Source: Variovorax sp. PCZ-1
GTDB lineage: Bacteria > Pseudomonadota > Gammaproteobacteria > Burkholderiales > Burkholderiaceae_C
DNA: 64,000 nucleotides
Assembly: GCF_018413605.1 (NCBI RefSeq)
Contig: NZ_JAHCDN010000001.1
Location: 1 to 64,000, forward strand
Direction of reading: 5' to 3'
The position numbers and the translations under genes are program-made. Below the pieces are notes generated by a model. That model did no database searches, was not told the DNA's origin, and saw nothing but the letters and a program-made list of their open reading frames with translations. Numbering within the stretch: position 1 is the first letter of the stretch; each line of letters begins with the position of its first letter. This document shows, piece by piece, positions 10,390 through 19,737 of this stretch.

Positions 10390-11298
10390 ATGAAGATTCG
10401 AATCGCTACCCGAGAGAGCCGGCTTGCCCTATGGCAGGCTGAGCATGTGCAAGCTTGTTTGCAAAAATTGGGGCACAGCGTGCAGCTTGTGCCGATGACA
10501 ACGCGTGGCGACCAGATTTTGGATCGCACGCTCTCCAAAGTGGGTGGCAAAGGCCTGTTTGTGAAAGAGCTGGAGCTGGCTTTGCAGGAAGATCGGGCAG
10601 ATATCGCCGTGCATAGCCTCAAGGATGTGCCCATGCAGTTGGGCGATGAGTTTGAGCTGGCCTGTGTGATGGAGCGGGAAGATCCGCGCGATGCGCTGGT
10701 CTCCCCTCACTACGCCTCGATTGCCGAATTGCCCATGGGCAGTGTGGTGGGCACATCCAGCCTGCGCCGCACGGTGCTTTTGCAGGCGCTGCGTCCTGAT
10801 CTGAAGATTGAGCCGCTGCGGGGGAATTTGGATACGCGCCTGCGCAAGCTCGATGAAGGCCAGTATGCCGCCATTGTGCTGGCCGCCGCGGGCTTGAGGC
10901 GCTTAGGCCTGGCCGAGCGCATTGTGCAAACTTTCGAGCCTGAGCATATGCTGCCCGCCGCAGGGCAAGGCGCTTTGGGTATCGAGACTTTGGCTGTGCG
11001 CTCTGATCTGCGCGATGCACTTGCCCCACTGGCGCACATGCCCACGTGGCTTGCTGTGAGCGCAGAGCGGGAAGTCAGCCGCAGCATGGGGGGCAGTTGT
11101 TCGATGCCACTGGCGGCGTTTGCGATTTGGCAAGATGCTACCTTACAGCTGCGCGCGGCTTGGGGAGATCCTGAGGCCGCGCCGCGTTTGGTGCGCGCCC
11201 AGAGCGGCGCTGCAGTGACCACACACGAAGCAGCCCGATCCTTAGGCAAGCAAATCGCTCAGCAGCTTGTCCAAGGCGGTGCACGAGTGTTAAGCTGA
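10390..11298 (+). CDS. hemC: Hydroxymethylbilane synthase (porphobilinogen deaminase)
   Basis: A 302-residue enzyme that joins four porphobilinogen units into hydroxymethylbilane during heme/siroheme synthesis. The N-terminus [15 protein letters not shown] is typical, and the dipyrromethane cofactor cysteine lies in [11 protein letters not shown] (Cys237). Other family segments seen are [20 protein letters not shown] and [10 protein letters not shown]. First gene of a hemC-hemD-hemX-hemY run; the next start is 7 bases after its stop. Confidence 0.97.
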   Translation: MKIRIATRESRLALWQAEHVQACLQKLGHSVQLVPMTTRGDQILDRTLSKVGGKGLFVKELELALQEDRADIAVHSLKDVPMQLGDEFELACVMEREDPRDALVSPHYASIAELPMGSVVGTSSLRRTVLLQALRPDLKIEPLRGNLDTRLRKLDEGQYAAIVLAAAGLRRLGLAERIVQTFEPEHMLPAAGQGALGIETLAVRSDLRDALAPLAHMPTWLAVSAEREVSRSMGGSCSMPLAAFAIWQDATLQLRAAWGDPEAAPRLVRAQSGAAVTTHEAARSLGKQIAQQLVQGGARVLS

Positions 11299-11305
11299 TC
11301 TCACC

Positions 11306-12130
11306 ATGGCACACCTCATCGTCACCCGCCCAGCCGATCAAGCCGCGCCTTGGCTGAAAGTGCTGCGAGACATGGGACATGTTGCCGTGGCGCTGCCCTT
11401 GATTGAGATCGCGCCTGTGGAGTCTGAAGATGATGCGCAGGCCTTGGAGTTGGCATGGGCGCGCTTGAAGAGTTTTGATGCGCTGATGTTTGTGAGCAGT
11501 TCGGCAGCACAGGCGTTTTTTAAGCCAAATCGGCCTTTCGCCGGCGTAGAGTCTGCGCAACGTGCTATTGATTTAATAGTAAATAAATACCCGAATATTC
11601 GCCTCTGGGCGACCGGCCAAGGCACGGTTGCAAGCTTACGCAGCTTGGGGATTCCGGCGCATCGCATTGATGCGCCTTCCGCGCAGGCTGGGCAGTTTGA
11701 TTCTGAAGCGCTTTGGCAGGTGGTGCAAGACCAGATCCGCGGCGCCAGCCGAGTGCTGATTTTGCGCGGCCGGGATGTGGGTCTGTTTGACAGCAGCCGT
11801 GATTGGCTGGCGCAGCAAATCATGGCCCGCGGTGGCGTGCCCACGAAGCTGGTGGTCTACGAGCGCCGTGCGCCCAAGTGGAGTTTGGCGCAAACGGCGC
11901 AATGCAGTGCTTGGTTGCGCGATGGCAGCATTTGGCTTCTGAGCAGCTCTCAGGCACTGCGTAATTTGCCCGCCAGCCTCGATGCGCGCCAGGGCATTTG
12001 CATTTGCACACATGAGCGCATCGCGCAGGCCGCAAAAGAGCGAGGGTTTGCTGTTGTTTGCACGTCACGCCCCACACTGCAAGATGTGGCTGCGTCGATA
12101 AAATCGCTGAATGAACGAAGCAGCGCCTGA
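11306..12130 (+). CDS. hemD: Uroporphyrinogen-III synthase with in-frame palindromic repeat
   Basis: A 274-residue protein that cyclises hydroxymethylbilane to uroporphyrinogen III. HemD sequences diverge strongly; the identification uses the N-terminus (LIVTRPADQAAPWLKVL), motifs such as LILRGRDVG and its place right after hemC. Residues about 79-92 (AGVESAQRAIDLIV) are encoded by a copy of the 41-bp interspersed repeat, which here forms part of the reading frame without a stop. The 3' end overlaps hemX by 20 bases. Whether the inserted peptide affects folding cannot be judged from sequence; the rest of the frame is intact. Confidence 0.9.
   Translation: MAHLIVTRPADQAAPWLKVLRDMGHVAVALPLIEIAPVESEDDAQALELAWARLKSFDALMFVSSSAAQAFFKPNRPFAGVESAQRAIDLIVNKYPNIRLWATGQGTVASLRSLGIPAHRIDAPSAQAGQFDSEALWQVVQDQIRGASRVLILRGRDVGLFDSSRDWLAQQIMARGGVPTKLVVYERRAPKWSLAQTAQCSAWLRDGSIWLLSSSQALRNLPASLDARQGICICTHERIAQAAKERGFAVVCTSRPTLQDVAASIKSLNERSSA
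11540..11580 (+). repeat. 41-bp palindromic interspersed element, copy A (inside hemD)
   Basis: It begins GCCGGCGTAGAG, carries TGCGCA in the middle and ends with CTATTG/TTAATAG. It is read as Ala-Gly-Val-Glu-Ser-Ala-Gln-Arg-Ala-Ile, the only open frame of the element on this strand. Confidence 0.88.
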
Positions 12131-13253
12131 CGCGAACCATCCTGCACCTCCGCTTGCCTCTGCTGCAACAGAAACGGCCAGCGCTCCTGCACAAGAAAAA
12201 GCCGCTGGTTCGCCTCCCTCATTGTCTCGAGCAACTCTGTTTTTTATAGCGCTTACCGCAGTTTCTTTGGCTCTGAGCGGAAGTTTGTGGCTCAAACTCT
12301 CCAGCATTCAAGAGGCCTTGGCGCGGCAAAGCGCAGATGCCACAGCGGCCTCTGTGGAAGGCCGCACGCTGGCCAAATCTGCCAGCGAAGCCGTGAAAGA
12401 AGTGGCCTCGCGTCAAGCCTTGCAAGAGACGAAGCTGACTGAGGTGGCCATGCAGCGTGCTCAGCTTGAAGAGCTGATGCAAAGCCTCTCGCGTTCACGC
12501 GATGAAAATTTGGTCGTTGATCTGGACTCTGCGATTCGCCTGGCGCAGCAGCAGGCCAATCTCACAGGAAGTTTGGAGCCGCTACTTGCCGCGCTGCGCA
12601 CAGCTGAGCAGCGCGTGAATCGCTCTGCTCAGCCGCGTCTTGCGCCCCTGCAACGCGCCCTGGCCAAAGACATTGATCGTGTGAAATCAGCGAATGTGGC
12701 CGACACCCCGAGCTTGCTGATCAAGCTCGATGAGCTCGTGCGTTTGGCCGATGAGATGCCGCTGGCCAATGCAGTTGCTGTGGCTTCCAAAGCGTCGCCC
12801 AGCACCTTGCCGACGCGCAAAGTAGCCACGGACGCTACAAACGCAACACAGGGCACAGGTTTGCTCCGTGCCGCGCCCGATTGGCTCAAGAGCTTGGTGG
12901 GCGCTGTGCGTGAAGAGGCCAGAGCGCTGGTGCGCGTGAGCCGGATTGACACGCCTGAAGCGGCTTTGCTCTCCCCTGAGCAAAGTTTTTTCGCCCGAGA
13001 AAATCTCAAGCTGAAGCTGCTGAACGCTCGCCTGGGCCTGCTCTCTCGCCAATTCGAGAGCACACGCAGCGATCTTGCAGGCGCAACTCAGCTCACGACG
13101 CGCTACTTCGATACCAGCTCGCGCAGCGTGCAGCAAGCCACTGGCCTGCTCACGCAAATCCAAACGCAGATCAAGAGCGCGGAGCAGCCGCGCATTGACG
13201 ACAGCTTGTCTGCGCTGGCCACGTTGTCTGCTTCAACAACGCAGAGCAAGTGA
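12111..13253 (+). CDS. hemX: HemX-like membrane protein
   Basis: A 380-residue protein with a Pro/Ala-rich cytoplasmic N-terminus, one membrane segment at about 41-62 (ATLFFIALTAVSLALSGSLW) and a long helical, partly coiled-coil periplasmic part. This layout and its position between hemD and hemY match the HemX family, often annotated as uroporphyrin-III methyltransferase although no methyltransferase fold is visible. Its biochemical role in heme synthesis is not settled. The start lies inside hemD and the end overlaps hemY (TGATG), so the four genes are probably one coupled operon. Confidence 0.87.
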   Translation: MNEAAPDANHPAPPLASAATETASAPAQEKAAGSPPSLSRATLFFIALTAVSLALSGSLWLKLSSIQEALARQSADATAASVEGRTLAKSASEAVKEVASRQALQETKLTEVAMQRAQLEELMQSLSRSRDENLVVDLDSAIRLAQQQANLTGSLEPLLAALRTAEQRVNRSAQPRLAPLQRALAKDIDRVKSANVADTPSLLIKLDELVRLADEMPLANAVAVASKASPSTLPTRKVATDATNATQGTGLLRAAPDWLKSLVGAVREEARALVRVSRIDTPEAALLSPEQSFFARENLKLKLLNARLGLLSRQFESTRSDLAGATQLTTRYFDTSSRSVQQATGLLTQIQTQIKSAEQPRIDDSLSALATLSASTTQSK

Positions 13254-14533
13254 TGCGCTTTGCTCTGTGGCTCCTTGCGATTTTTGCGGCGGCGGTAGGC
13301 ATTGCCTTGTTTGCCACGCGCTCCACAGGCACTGTCACTTTATTCTGGCCTCCCTATCGCATTGATCTTTCGCTCAATCTGGTTTTGCTGTTGTTAAGCG
13401 GCTTGTTTGTGTTGTTGTATTTGGCGCTACGTGCCTTCAGCGCCCTGGCTGATTTACCTTCGCAAGCCAAAGCATGGCGTGCGGCTCAGCGCCAGAGCGC
13501 CATGCATGCTGAGCTGCGCGATGCGATGGCGCATTTGCTCTCTGGCCGCTTTGCTCGCGCTAAAAAACAAGCCCTGCTCGCGCATCAGCATGCCCTGGCC
13601 TTGCCCGATGATGCTGCAAGCAAACATGGCCTAGAGGTGCAATCGATGGCATTGCTGATTGCGGCAGAATCTGCGCAATCTTTGCAAGATGTGCCTGAGC
13701 GCGAGCGCTTGGTGCAAGCTGCGCTGGAGGTGCCCTTGCCCAAAAGCGCCCAACATTTCAAAGAAGGTGTGGTTTTGCGTAGCGCGCGCTGGATGCTGGA
13801 TGAGCATGATCCCAGCACCACGCTCAAACGCTTGGCGACGCTCTCGCAAGGCGCACAGCGCCGCACACTCGCGCTGCGCCTGAAGCTGCGTGCTTTGCAG
13901 CAAGCAAAGCGGCAATCGGATGCACTAGAGACGGCGCGATTGCTCGCCAAGCATGGCGGCTTCTCTGAACAAGCTGCGCAAAGCATCGTGCGCAGCTTAG
14001 CCATCAGCAGCTTGAGCGAAGCGCATGATGCCGATCAGCTCACGCGCGCTTGGGGCAAGTTGACAGATGCCGAACGCGGCCAAGCCGAAGTCGCCACGCA
14101 TGCTGCGATGCGCTTGGTCAATCTCTCCGCCGGCTCGCCCGAGGCCTTGGAGTTGCACGAGAGAGCCCGTGCATGGCTAGAGCCGATCTGGCTGCGCTAT
14201 CCGCAGTTGTCAGAGTCCGCACAAATCCGCGTGGTGCGTGCGCTGGAGGCCAGCTTTTCATCGGATGGCGCAGCCGTGGATCACGCTTGGCTCGCAAAGA
14301 TAGAAACGGCGCAGCGCCAATTACCCCACGATACGCGCTTGCAATATCTCGCCGGCATGGCATGCCTGCATCGCCAGCTTTGGGGGAAGGCGCAGCAATT
14401 GCTCTCTGGCTGCGTGGCGCATTTGGGAGATGAAAACTTGAAGCGCAGCGCTTGGCGCAACTTGGCTTTTTTGGCTGAGCAGCGCGGCGACGCGGAAGCT
14501 GCTTTGGCCGCCTGGAAAAAAGCGGCGCATTAA
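13250..14533 (+). CDS. hemY: HemY-like heme-biosynthesis-associated TPR protein
   Basis: A 427-residue inner-membrane protein with two N-terminal membrane helices (residues about 2-20 and 40-62) joined by a short loop containing TVTLFWPPYRIDLSLN, a HemY_N signature. The rest is an alpha-helical repeat region of the TPR/SEL kind. This is the proteobacterial HemY, not the Bacillus protoporphyrinogen oxidase of the same name. The start may be GTG 13250 or ATG 13253; both overlap the hemX stop. Its exact function is unknown, but it co-occurs with hemC, hemD and hemX. Confidence 0.88.
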   Translation: MMRFALWLLAIFAAAVGIALFATRSTGTVTLFWPPYRIDLSLNLVLLLLSGLFVLLYLALRAFSALADLPSQAKAWRAAQRQSAMHAELRDAMAHLLSGRFARAKKQALLAHQHALALPDDAASKHGLEVQSMALLIAAESAQSLQDVPERERLVQAALEVPLPKSAQHFKEGVVLRSARWMLDEHDPSTTLKRLATLSQGAQRRTLALRLKLRALQQAKRQSDALETARLLAKHGGFSEQAAQSIVRSLAISSLSEAHDADQLTRAWGKLTDAERGQAEVATHAAMRLVNLSAGSPEALELHERARAWLEPIWLRYPQLSESAQIRVVRALEASFSSDGAAVDHAWLAKIETAQRQLPHDTRLQYLAGMACLHRQLWGKAQQLLSGCVAHLGDENLKRSAWRNLAFLAEQRGDAEAALAAWKKAAH

Positions 14534-14556
14534 GAGCTGTGTGATAGGCTAGCCAA

Positions 14557-16401
14557 ATGGAACATTCCTCTTGGCTCATTAACTCACTGATTTTCTTGGC
14601 TGCAGCCGTAGCGGCTGTACCGATTGCCAAAGCACTGGGCTTGGGCTCCATCATTGGCTATCTTGCTGCGGGCATCATCATCGGCCCTTGGGGATTAGGG
14701 CTGGTGAGCGATGTCGAGAGCATCTTGCATTTCGCAGAGTTCGGCGTGGTGCTGATGCTCTTTCTCGTGGGCTTGGAGTTGGAGCCACGCCGTTTGTGGG
14801 AGTTGCGGCGGCCGATTTTTGGTTGGGGTTCAGCGCAAATGCTGGGCTGCGCCACTATTCTTTTGATAGCATTTGGCGCAGCATCTATGGCGGCAATTGG
14901 CCTCAATCTTTCATGGAAAGTGATGCTGGTGGCGGCTTTGGGCTTGGCGCTGTCTTCCACCGCGATTGCGCTGCAAGTGCTTGGTGAGCGCAACCAGTTG
15001 CCCACCACAGGCGGGCAATCAGCGTTTTCGATTTTGCTGTTTCAGGATGTGGCAGCGATCCCGATCTTGGCCTTGTTACCGTTGCTTGCTGTGTCTTCTG
15101 GCAGCGGTGGCGGCAACGCTTGGCTGGAAGCCGGCAAAGCGATTGGCGTGATCGTGGCCATCATCGTGGGTGGCCGTTTGCTGCTGCGCAAAGCATTGCG
15201 CTGGATTGCGGGTAGCAAAACGCCGGAGATTTTCACCGCCGCTGCATTGCTGCTTGTTGTGGCGATAGCGGCGCTGATGCAGTTCGTCGGCCTCTCGATG
15301 GCGTTGGGTGCATTCCTTGCCGGCGTGCTGTTAGCAGAGAGCGAATACCGGCGCGAGCTGGAAACCGATATTGAGCCCTTCAAAGGCTTGCTGCTCGGTC
15401 TCTTCTTCATGGCTGTGGGCATGAGCATTGATTTTGGCGTGCTGATGAAATTTCCGCTGCTGATGGCGGCACTCGTGATTGTTTTCATGGCGCTCAAGGC
15501 TGTTGTGATTTACGGTTTGGCCAAGCTGATGGGCTTGCCTTACCAAGAGCGCCCCATGTTTACTTTGATGCTGGCGCAGGGCGGTGAGTTTGCCTTCGTG
15601 GTGTTTCAGCAAGCGGTTGGGCTGAAGATCTTTGATGCGCAAACTGGCTCGCTGCTCGTGGGCGCTGTGGCGCTATCGATGCTGATCTCACCTCTTATTT
15701 TGGTGTTGCTCGATAAATTTCTTATGCCGCGTTTCGCCAATTGTGGCAAGCCCGATGTGCCTGAAATCAGCGAAGAGCAGCACGCGCCCATCATCGTGGC
15801 AGGCATTGGCCGCTATGGGCAAATCATCCTGCGCGTGCTAGCGGCTTCGGGCTACAAAGCCACCGTGCTTGATCACGATCCTGAGCAAGTGCAAGGCCTG
15901 ATGCGCTTTGGCTACCGCGCTTTCTACGGCGATGCGACGCGCCTGGATTTGCTGCGCACAGCAGGAGCGGCTACTGCGAAAGTGCTGGTGGTGGCGGTGG
16001 ATAGCGTGGAGCAGAGTTTGGAGATTGTGGATATTTGCAAAGAGCATTTTCCGCAGCTCCAGCTGATTGTGCGAGCGCGCAATGTGCAGCATTATTACGA
16101 GCTGCGTTCAAGAGGTGTGACGCAGATTCAACGCGAAACCTTTGAATCCGCCTTGCTATCCGCAGAAGACACTTTGCAAGCGCTCGGGCTCACGCCCAGC
16201 GATGCGCATGTGAACGCGCAGCGCTTTCGCACCCACAATCTCGCGCAAATCGAAACGGCATGGCCGCATCACAAAGACGAAGAGCGCTTGATCAGCATCG
16301 CCAAGGCAGGGCGGCAGCAGTTGGAGGAGCTGATGGCGCAAGAGCGTGAGGTGACGATGCTGGGCGCAGACGCAATAGCGCATCCGCCAGCTAAAGATTG
16401 A
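14557..16401 (+). CDS. Kef-type monovalent cation:proton antiporter (CPA2 family) with RCK domain
   Basis: A 614-residue protein. Residues about 5-390 form a polytopic Na+/H+-exchanger-type domain with the Kef signatures GYLAAGIIIGPWGLG, LHFAEFGVVLMLFLVGLELEP and LALSSTAIALQVL. Residues 405-520 form a Rossmann-like RCK_N domain (IVAGIGRYGQ, VLDHDPEQV). In E. coli, KefB/KefC export K+ under glutathione-adduct control; YbaL is a close alternative, so no symbol is given. No KefF/KefG-type ancillary gene is adjacent. It starts 23 bp after hemY and may be read through from it. A candidate diverged repeat copy encodes residues about 100-113, where the loop looks several residues longer than in E. 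coli KefB as I remember it. Confidence 0.88.
   Translation: MEHSSWLINSLIFLAAAVAAVPIAKALGLGSIIGYLAAGIIIGPWGLGLVSDVESILHFAEFGVVLMLFLVGLELEPRRLWELRRPIFGWGSAQMLGCATILLIAFGAASMAAIGLNLSWKVMLVAALGLALSSTAIALQVLGERNQLPTTGGQSAFSILLFQDVAAIPILALLPLLAVSSGSGGGNAWLEAGKAIGVIVAIIVGGRLLLRKALRWIAGSKTPEIFTAAALLLVVAIAALMQFVGLSMALGAFLAGVLLAESEYRRELETDIEPFKGLLLGLFFMAVGMSIDFGVLMKFPLLMAALVIVFMALKAVVIYGLAKLMGLPYQERPMFTLMLAQGGEFAFVVFQQAVGLKIFDAQTGSLLVGAVALSMLISPLILVLLDKFLMPRFANCGKPDVPEISEEQHAPIIVAGIGRYGQIILRVLAASGYKATVLDHDPEQVQGLMRFGYRAFYGDATRLDLLRTAGAATAKVLVVAVDSVEQSLEIVDICKEHFPQLQLIVRARNVQHYYELRSRGVTQIQRETFESALLSAEDTLQALGLTPSDAHVNAQRFRTHNLAQIETAWPHHKDEERLISIAKAGRQQLEELMAQEREVTMLGADAIAHPPAKD
14855..14896 (-). repeat. 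Candidate diverged copy B of the 41-bp element (inside the Kef gene)
   Basis: The order CTATT...TGATAGCA...GCGCAG...CGGCAAT parallels the reverse orientation of the element. In the 22 bases from GCGCAG onward, 17 match copy G by eye. It is read in the same frame (Thr-Ile-...) as the reverse-oriented copy in the VOC gene. The match could still be chance. Confidence 0.45.
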
Positions 16402-16403
16402 TG

Positions 16404-16446
16404 CTACTTATTTAATAGCACTCTGCGCAGTAAATACGCCGGCGAT
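16404..16446 (-). repeat. 41-bp palindromic element, copy C
   Basis: Reverse-oriented copy (CTACTTATTTAATAGC, then CTGCGCAG, then CGCCGGCGAT). It begins two bases after the stop of the Kef-type gene and fills about a third of the 121-bp gap before argS. Confidence 0.88.
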
Positions 16447-16522
16447 ATGCCAAAAACGCTTCAAAAAAGAGCATAAAACCTAGATCGCTGCCAACCACAC
16501 CCTGCCCCTTTAAAATCAGGGC

Positions 16523-18208
16523 ATGCAATCTGTCAAAAAAGAATTACTTGCCGCGCTCGCTTCTGAGCTAGAAACTTTAAGCCCTGGCGCGGGAGCGAAG
16601 GCCGCGTTTGAATCGCCCAAAGTGGCCGAGCATGGTGATTTCGCCTGCACGGCAGCGATGCAGCTCTCCAAAGCTCTGAAGAAGAATCCACGTGAACTGG
16701 CAACCAGCCTGCGCGAAGCTCTTGCAAAAAATGAGCAATTTGCGAAGTGGGTGAGCGAGATTGAAATCGCCGGCCCCGGCTTTATCAATGTGCGCCTCAA
16801 GCCAGAAGCCAAGCAAGAAGTCGTGCGCGAGGTGCTTGCGCAGGCCAATTGCTACGGCTACCAAAAAGAAACCGGCAAGAAGATGATGGTCGAGTTCGTC
16901 TCGGCCAATCCCACGGGCCCGCTGCACGTCGGCCATGGCCGGCAAGGGGCTCTGGGCGATGCGATTTGCAATCTCTGGGCGACGCAAGGCGAGCAGGTGT
17001 ATCGCGAGTTTTATTACAACGATGCGGGCGTGCAGATTAACAATCTCGCCATCTCCACTCAGCTGCGTGCCAAGGGCTTTAAGCCCGGCGATCCTGAGTG
17101 GCCAGAGTCCGCCTACAACGGTGAATACATCAACGACATCGCGCAAGATTTCCTCGCCAAGAAAACCGTGCAAGCCGATGACCGCAGCTTCACCGCCAGC
17201 GGCGATGTGGAAGACATGGACAGCATCCGCCAATTCGCCGTGGCTTACTTAAGACGCGAGCAAGATTTGGATTTGAAGGCCTTTGAGGTGAAGTTTGACA
17301 ACTACTACCTCGAATCCAGCCTCTACACCAGTGGCCGCGTGGAATCTGCCGTGCAAAAGCTCAAAGAGGCCGGCAAGACATATGAACAAGACGGCGCGCT
17401 TTGGCTCAAGAGCACCGACTACGGTGACGACAAAGACCGCGTGATGAAAAAGAGCGATGGCTCTTATACCTACTTCGTACCCGATGTCGCCTACCACCTC
17501 GCCAAATGGGAGCGTGGCTTCCAGCGCGTGGTGAACATTCAAGGCACAGACCATCACGGCACGATCGCTCGCGTGCGCGCCGGCTTGCAAGCCGCAGGCT
17601 CGGGCATCCCCGAGGGCTACCCCGATTACGTGCTGCACACCATGGTGCGCGTGATCAAAGATGGCCAAGAAGTGAAAATCTCCAAGCGCACGGGTGGCTA
17701 CGTCACACTGCGCGATTTGATTGATTGGACGAGCAAAGATGCCGTGCGCTTCTTCCTGCTCTCGCGCAAGCCCGATACCGAATACACCTTCGATATTGAT
17801 CTCGCCGTGCAGAAGAACAACGACAACCCGGTGTATTACGTGCAATACGCGCATGCCCGCATTTGCTCCGTGCTCGCAGCGTGGGCTGAAAAAGAAGGCG
17901 GTGATGCGGCCACTTTGGGCAAGGTTGATCTAAGCGCTTTGAACACCCCGGCCGCCCAAAGCCTGATGCTTGCTTTGGCCAAGTATCCCGAGATGCTCAC
18001 GGCTGCTGCGCGTGATTTCGCTGCGCACGACGTGACGTTCTACCTGCGTGATCTGGCCGCCACCTACCATTCTTACTACGATGCCGAGCGCATCTTGGTG
18101 GAGGATGAAAGCGTGAAAAAAGCCCGTTTGGCGCTGGTGGCCGCCACAGCGCAAGTGATTCGTAACGGATTGGCCATCCTCGGTGTGAGCGCACCCGCTA
18201 AGATGTGA
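16523..18208 (+). CDS. argS: Arginyl-tRNA synthetase
   Basis: A 561-residue class I aminoacyl-tRNA synthetase charging tRNA-Arg. The HIGH motif is HVGH (residues 135-138, within [14 protein letters not shown]) and a KMSKS-like loop KISKRTG lies near residue 385. An N-terminal Add-1-type tRNA-binding domain precedes the catalytic core and a C-terminal DALR anticodon-binding domain ends it. A SPOR-domain protein and dsbA follow closely, so argS probably heads this small operon. Confidence 0.97.
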   Translation: MQSVKKELLAALASELETLSPGAGAKAAFESPKVAEHGDFACTAAMQLSKALKKNPRELATSLREALAKNEQFAKWVSEIEIAGPGFINVRLKPEAKQEVVREVLAQANCYGYQKETGKKMMVEFVSANPTGPLHVGHGRQGALGDAICNLWATQGEQVYREFYYNDAGVQINNLAISTQLRAKGFKPGDPEWPESAYNGEYINDIAQDFLAKKTVQADDRSFTASGDVEDMDSIRQFAVAYLRREQDLDLKAFEVKFDNYYLESSLYTSGRVESAVQKLKEAGKTYEQDGALWLKSTDYGDDKDRVMKKSDGSYTYFVPDVAYHLAKWERGFQRVVNIQGTDHHGTIARVRAGLQAAGSGIPEGYPDYVLHTMVRVIKDGQEVKISKRTGGYVTLRDLIDWTSKDAVRFFLLSRKPDTEYTFDIDLAVQKNNDNPVYYVQYAHARICSVLAAWAEKEGGDAATLGKVDLSALNTPAAQSLMLALAKYPEMLTAAARDFAAHDVTFYLRDLAATYHSYYDAERILVEDESVKKARLALVAATAQVIRNGLAILGVSAPAKM

Positions 18209-18210
18209 AC

Positions 18211-18909
18211 ATGGATATGAACAACCTCTCTTCGCCTCAGGCACGATCACAACGCGGCGGCACTTTCCTGGGCGTCGTGCTTGGCCTGATGCTGGGCCTC
18301 GGCGCGGCTTTGGCCGTGGCCATCTACGTGACCAAAGTACCCATCCCTTTCACCAACAAAGGGGCGACAAAAAACAGCGCCGAGCAAGATGCGCAGGAGA
18401 GCCAGAAAAACAAAAACTGGGATCCGAATGCACCGTTGTATGGAAAAAATCCTGCCAAACCTTCAGCTTCTGGCACGGTAGGCACGGCGACCATGGCCAC
18501 CGCACCGACTGCGGCGGCTAGTGCGCCCAAAGCCGCCGCCTCTGCACCCAAGGCGGCAGCTTCTGCGCCCAAGACCGCCGCATCCGCCCCCAAATCTTCC
18601 GCTGATCCGCTGGGTGATCTGGCCAAGGCCAAAACCGCTGGCACGGCGACAGCAGCGGTCTCGGGTGCCGATCCCTTCACTTATTTCGTCCAGGCCGGCG
18701 CTTTCCGCACCAGTGAAGATGCCGAAGCGCAAAAAGCCAAGCTCAGCATGGCTGGCTTCCAAGCCAATATCACCGAGCGCGAGCAATCCGGCCGCACGGT
18801 CTTCCGTGTGCGTGTGGGCCCGATGGACAAAAAAGACGAGGCCGACAAAACCAAAGAAAAGCTCGATGGTGCAGGCTTCGAAACAGCGATTGTTCGCATC
18901 CAGCGTTAA
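18211..18909 (+). CDS. SPOR-domain cell-division-type membrane protein
   Basis: A bitopic inner-membrane protein of about 232 residues. One membrane helix lies near residues 20-42 (FLGVVLGLMLGLGAALAVAI), then comes a low-complexity linker with repeats of ASAPKAA, and a C-terminal SPOR domain (FVQAGAFRTSEDAEAQKAKL ... VRVGPMDKKDEAD). SPOR domains bind denuded septal peptidoglycan, so an FtsN/DedD-like role in division is likely. I chose ATG 18211, two bases after the argS stop; GTG 18205 is also in frame. The Ala-Pro-Lys linker is made of near-identical units and probably varies in length between strains. Confidence 0.88.
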   Translation: MDMNNLSSPQARSQRGGTFLGVVLGLMLGLGAALAVAIYVTKVPIPFTNKGATKNSAEQDAQESQKNKNWDPNAPLYGKNPAKPSASGTVGTATMATAPTAAASAPKAAASAPKAAASAPKTAASAPKSSADPLGDLAKAKTAGTATAAVSGADPFTYFVQAGAFRTSEDAEAQKAKLSMAGFQANITEREQSGRTVFRVRVGPMDKKDEADKTKEKLDGAGFETAIVRIQR

Positions 18910-19013
18910 ATACAACACACATCCCCTCAGTCTGCCAGCCGGAACTATGTCAGCCCGCACGGGCTCAACAGCGTTACTTGATCATTGCGTCCTCTTCATT
19001 CGGAGAATTTAAT

Positions 19014-19661
19014 ATGTTTCGTCGCGACCTCATCCAAACCGCCAGCGCTTTGAGTTTGGCCTGCGCCTTGCCTGTGGCTGCTTTTGCCCAGCAGCGTGGC
19101 TACCAAGAAGGGCAAGACTATGTGGCGCTGGATAAACGTGTACCCTCCGATAGTGCAGCTGGCCGTGTGGAAGTGATCGAATTCTTTTGGTACAACTGCC
19201 CTCACTGCAATGCCTTTGAGCCCCAGCTCGAGCAGTGGGTTGCCAAGCTACCCAAGGATGTATCGCTGCGTCGCGTGCCGGTGGCCTTTCGTGATGAATT
19301 TGTGCCGCAGCAGCGCCTGTTTTACACGCTGGAAGCGATGGGTAAGGTTCAAGAACTGCATAAGAAAGTCTTCTACGCCATCCATGTAGAAAAGCGCAAA
19401 CTCGACACGCAAGCCAATATCGGCGAATGGATCGCATCCCAAGGCGTTGATCGTGCCAAATTTGATGAGCTGTACAACTCTTTCGCCGTACAAACCAAGG
19501 CCACGCGCGCTAAGAAGTTGCAAGACGATTACAAAGTTGGCGGCGTGCCGGCGATGGGCATTGCTGGCCGTTTCTACACCGATGGCTCGTTGGCGCAGAG
19601 TATGAGCCGCGCTTTGCAAATCACCGATTTCTTGGTTGCAGAAATCAAAAAAGGCCGTTAA
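19014..19661 (+). CDS. dsbA: Thiol:disulfide interchange protein DsbA
   Basis: A 215-residue periplasmic oxidoreductase that introduces disulfides into exported proteins. It has a signal peptide (MFRRDLIQTASALSLACALPVAAFAQ), a thioredoxin fold with active site Cys62-Pro-His-Cys65 in FFWYNCPHCN, and the cis-proline loop GGVPAMGI. The start is ATG 19014 because GGAG lies eight bases upstream; a longer TTG-initiated frame from 18978 would bury the signal peptide. It follows the SPOR gene by 104 bp and is convergent with the patatin gene. Confidence 0.95.
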   Translation: MFRRDLIQTASALSLACALPVAAFAQQRGYQEGQDYVALDKRVPSDSAAGRVEVIEFFWYNCPHCNAFEPQLEQWVAKLPKDVSLRRVPVAFRDEFVPQQRLFYTLEAMGKVQELHKKVFYAIHVEKRKLDTQANIGEWIASQGVDRAKFDELYNSFAVQTKATRAKKLQDDYKVGGVPAMGIAGRFYTDGSLAQSMSRALQITDFLVAEIKKGR

Positions 19662-19694
19662 TCCAGCAGCTTTTATAAGTCAAATCGGCCGATA

Positions 19695-19735
19695 GCCGGC
19701 ATCTAATCTGCGCAAACAGCTATTAAATTAATAGC
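19695..19735 (+). repeat. 41-bp palindromic element, copy D
   Basis: Contains the perfect hairpin GCTATTAAATTAATAGC. It lies between the convergent dsbA and patatin genes and ends two bases from the patatin stop codon. Confidence 0.92.
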
Positions 19736-19737
19736 GT

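Noticed and set aside
18510-18600. Short tandem repeats in the SPOR gene, considered as a CRISPR-like or mobile repeat
   Set aside because: They encode an ASAPKAA-type linker in frame, normal for SPOR proteins; there are no spacers.
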